This document shows positions 62,428-64,000 of a DNA stretch of 64,000 nt, piece by piece. The position numbers were made by a program, and so were the translations under genes. The notes beneath the pieces are model-generated. The model saw nothing but the letters and a program-made list of their open reading frames with translations, was not told where the DNA came from and made no database searches. Positions within the stretch are counted from its first letter, which is position 1. Each line of letters opens with the position of its first letter. The DNA is taken from positions 310,001 through 374,000 of the forward strand of contig NZ_DATCTF010000010.1 in assembly GCF_036568125.1 (NCBI RefSeq), in the 5' to 3' direction. This DNA comes from Magnetovibrio sp. Lineage in GTDB: Bacteria > Pseudomonadota > Alphaproteobacteria > Rhodospirillales > Magnetovibrionaceae.

Positions 62428-63706
62428 TCAGGATACGAAAATGATCCGAAATCGCTGCCACCGCCCGGGCGATTGGGGTTTCCGTGCGCATGACGCTGGC
62501 CGCCGTGCGCGCACGGGTGCGGATGTTTTCGTCGTTCAAGGCTGTCTGGATGCGCTGGGCAAGCGCTTGGGCGGACCATGTGCGCTTGAGTAAGGGGGCT
62601 GGCGCCGCGCCGATGCGGTGGAGCTCGCGGCCCCAAAACTGCTGTTCGTCGATGTGCGCCACCACCACCGACGGAACCCCGGCGCGAAGCGCCGTGTGGG
62701 TTGTGCCCGCACCGCCGTGATGAACCACCGCGCCGCAACGTGGAAAGACTGCATGATGTGCGCTCTGGTCGACGAACAACACCGTATCGCGGGACTCGGG
62801 TTCGTGTGCGAGCCTCAAAGGGGCCTGGATGATCATCCGGCACGACGCCAAGTGCGCGGCCTGCATCAAAACGTCGATGGTGTCTTTTTGCTGGGTCGCG
62901 TGGTTGCTCATGACGCTGCCGAAACTGACGTAGACGGGGGGCGGCCCGGCGTTGAGAAATGCCTCCAATCGCGCATCCGGGGTGTGCTCGGCGGTGGCGT
63001 CGCGAAATCCGAATTCGCCGCAGATGCGGTGCTGAGCGCCCCAGTCGTCCTGATGCGCACACAAAACCCCACTGACGGCGATGAGATTGAGTTCCGGCGA
63101 TGTCCACACATCGTCGATCAGATCGCGCGCCGGTGCCATGTCGTGCGCGGTGCGCATTCGATCTGGGAACGGCTTGATGTATTTGTTCAAGAGTTTTCGG
63201 GTTATCCACCACCATGCCCGATTGACTGTCTGTCCCCAGTCGGGCAAGCCTGACGGCGGCGCGAAGCGCGATGGAATGACGCTGTGGGCGAGCATGACGC
63301 TGGCGTAGGGGCGTCCCGCCAATTCAGCGGCGATGCGTAACGGATAATGAAAAAAATGCCCGATGACCAGATCGTTTTCGCGGCACAACCGCTCGGCTTC
63401 ACCGAACATCTGATCCGCGACGGGTTCCAACAGGTTGTCGACAATCATCTGCGCCTGTTTCAGCGGGTTTGCTTGCGCGAACACCGCGGCTTGGACGCGG
63501 GCGCGTTCCGGCGCGCTTTCGATCACCGGCCCGCCGACATACCGCACCGTTAGGGCGAGGCGTTGCGCCGTTTCACTGTAGTCCGTGTCATCGATGCTGG
63601 TGATCGACACGGTGACGTCGTGATCGGCTTCTTGCAGCCCATCCGCAAGCGCCAATAGGGGCATGATGTCGCCGCGGCTGCCCCAGGTTTGAATGCCAAT
63701 GCGCAT
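62423..63706 (-). CDS. UGT-type glycosyltransferase (sterol/MGT-like)
   Basis: The 427-residue GT-B enzyme has a glycine-rich N-terminal loop (MRIGIQTWGSRGDIMPLLAL), VYVSFGSVMSN and the donor-binding signature VVHHGGAGTTHTALRAGVPS with AHIDEQQFWGREL. Such enzymes glycosylate lipids, sterols, carotenoids or macrolides. The acceptor is unknown. AGGGGA stands six bases before the ATG at 63706. No pathway genes accompany it in the window. Confidence 0.88.
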   Translation of the reverse strand: MRIGIQTWGSRGDIMPLLALADGLQEADHDVTVSITSIDDTDYSETAQRLALTVRYVGGPVIESAPERARVQAAVFAQANPLKQAQMIVDNLLEPVADQMFGEAERLCRENDLVIGHFFHYPLRIAAELAGRPYASVMLAHSVIPSRFAPPSGLPDWGQTVNRAWWWITRKLLNKYIKPFPDRMRTAHDMAPARDLIDDVWTSPELNLIAVSGVLCAHQDDWGAQHRICGEFGFRDATAEHTPDARLEAFLNAGPPPVYVSFGSVMSNHATQQKDTIDVLMQAAHLASCRMIIQAPLRLAHEPESRDTVLFVDQSAHHAVFPRCGAVVHHGGAGTTHTALRAGVPSVVVAHIDEQQFWGRELHRIGAAPAPLLKRTWSAQALAQRIQTALNDENIRTRARTAASVMRTETPIARAVAAISDHFRILK

Positions 63707-63890
63707 GTCGGTTCCCCTGATTGGTCTTTTGAGTATTCCTCTGATTGGATCTGTCGTCGCACGAGGATATAGCGTAATTTCGAGCAATCACCAGTGAGGG
63801 TGCTCACAGGTGAAGCTCAAAAAATAGGTGCGTGGTCTGGGTTGTGAAATAACCTTTGAAAACAATAAGTTTTGTGGTTTTGAAAGCAGG

Positions 63891-64000
63891 GTGATCATTA
63901 GCAAAACCGTTGCCATCTACGTTTTCGACGAGATCGAGGTGCTCGACCTCGGCGGTCCGTTCGAAGTGTTTTCCGTCGCCAATCGACTGGCGGCCAAGGA
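63891..64000 (+). CDS. DJ-1/PfpI-family protein, 3' truncated by the window
   Basis: From GTG at 63891 the frame encodes VIISKTVAIYVFDEIEVLDL then GGPFEVFSVANRLAAK and continues past the window. This is the N-terminal strand pattern of DJ-1/PfpI domains, found alone or at the front of GlxA-type AraC regulators. The start codon is uncertain because spacing to the nearest AG-rich sequence is poor. Confidence 0.75.
   Translation, partial: MIISKTVAIYVFDEIEVLDLGGPFEVFSVANRLAAK

Overview
This window is chromosomal DNA from an alphaproteobacterium. The evidence is gene order: radA-cvpA-purF-SDR, rpsF-rpsR-DUF2232-rplI-dnaB-alr, lptF-lptG-lptD-surA-pdxA-rsmA, fabD-fabG-acpP-fabF-mltG-yicC-gmk and yfgM-bamB-der are all typical alphaproteobacterial blocks. 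GC content is moderately high. A cytochrome cd1 nitrite reductase and a large secreted RTX-type repeat protein fit a free-living, probably aquatic, facultatively denitrifying member of the Rhodospirillales or a related order. The genus cannot be read from the sequence. No tRNA, rRNA, insertion sequence, phage or CRISPR array was found.

Layout. 1-2970: 3' end of a giant secreted protein with exact 107-residue repeats, a Lys/Trp/Asp and His-rich linker and RTX calcium repeats. 3015-6529: der, bamB and a YfgM-like protein (outer-membrane and ribosome assembly). 6679-10484: small single genes (redoxin, lipoprotein, Sel1 protein, DUF3253, hemerythrin, MarC). 10576-16059: cobC facing the radA-cvpA-purF-SDR-microprotein operon. 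16248-18109: small genes (RHH protein, glyoxalase I, muconolactone-isomerase-like) and a terminator-bounded operon of two small membrane proteins behind a long leader with a Crp/Fnr-like dyad. 18246-21597: CBS protein plus ion permease, an NTF2-like protein with a microprotein, and a methyltransferase. 21594-23494: Mla lipid-transport ABC genes. 23516-28942: alr, dnaB and the rpsF ribosomal operon with its promoter and a folded leader. 28948-37296: DUF1223, fatty-acid synthesis, mltG, yicC and gmk. 37383-39159: nirS alone behind a perfect FNR/DNR box. 39238-47582: amino-acid exporter, rsmA, pdxA, surA and the LPS export genes lptD, lptG and lptF. 47737-53269: FAD oxidoreductase, FkbM methyltransferase, orphan response regulator, tsaC, a candidate 6S RNA and cysQ. 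53335-55919: the three-gene AmmeMemoRadiSam set. 55949-64000: flippase-like protein, pepA-holC, an ABC-F ATPase, ndk, a UGT-like glycosyltransferase and the start of a DJ-1/PfpI-family gene.

Together the window is mainly a core-genome segment for envelope biogenesis (BamB, SurA, LptDFG, MlaEF, MltG, Alr), translation and replication, with a few accessory pieces. The parts most worth follow-up are the AmmeMemoRadiSam cluster, the two-microprotein membrane operon at 17430-18192, the solitary FNR-controlled nirS, the 6S RNA candidate at 52303-52492 and the repeat protein at the left edge.
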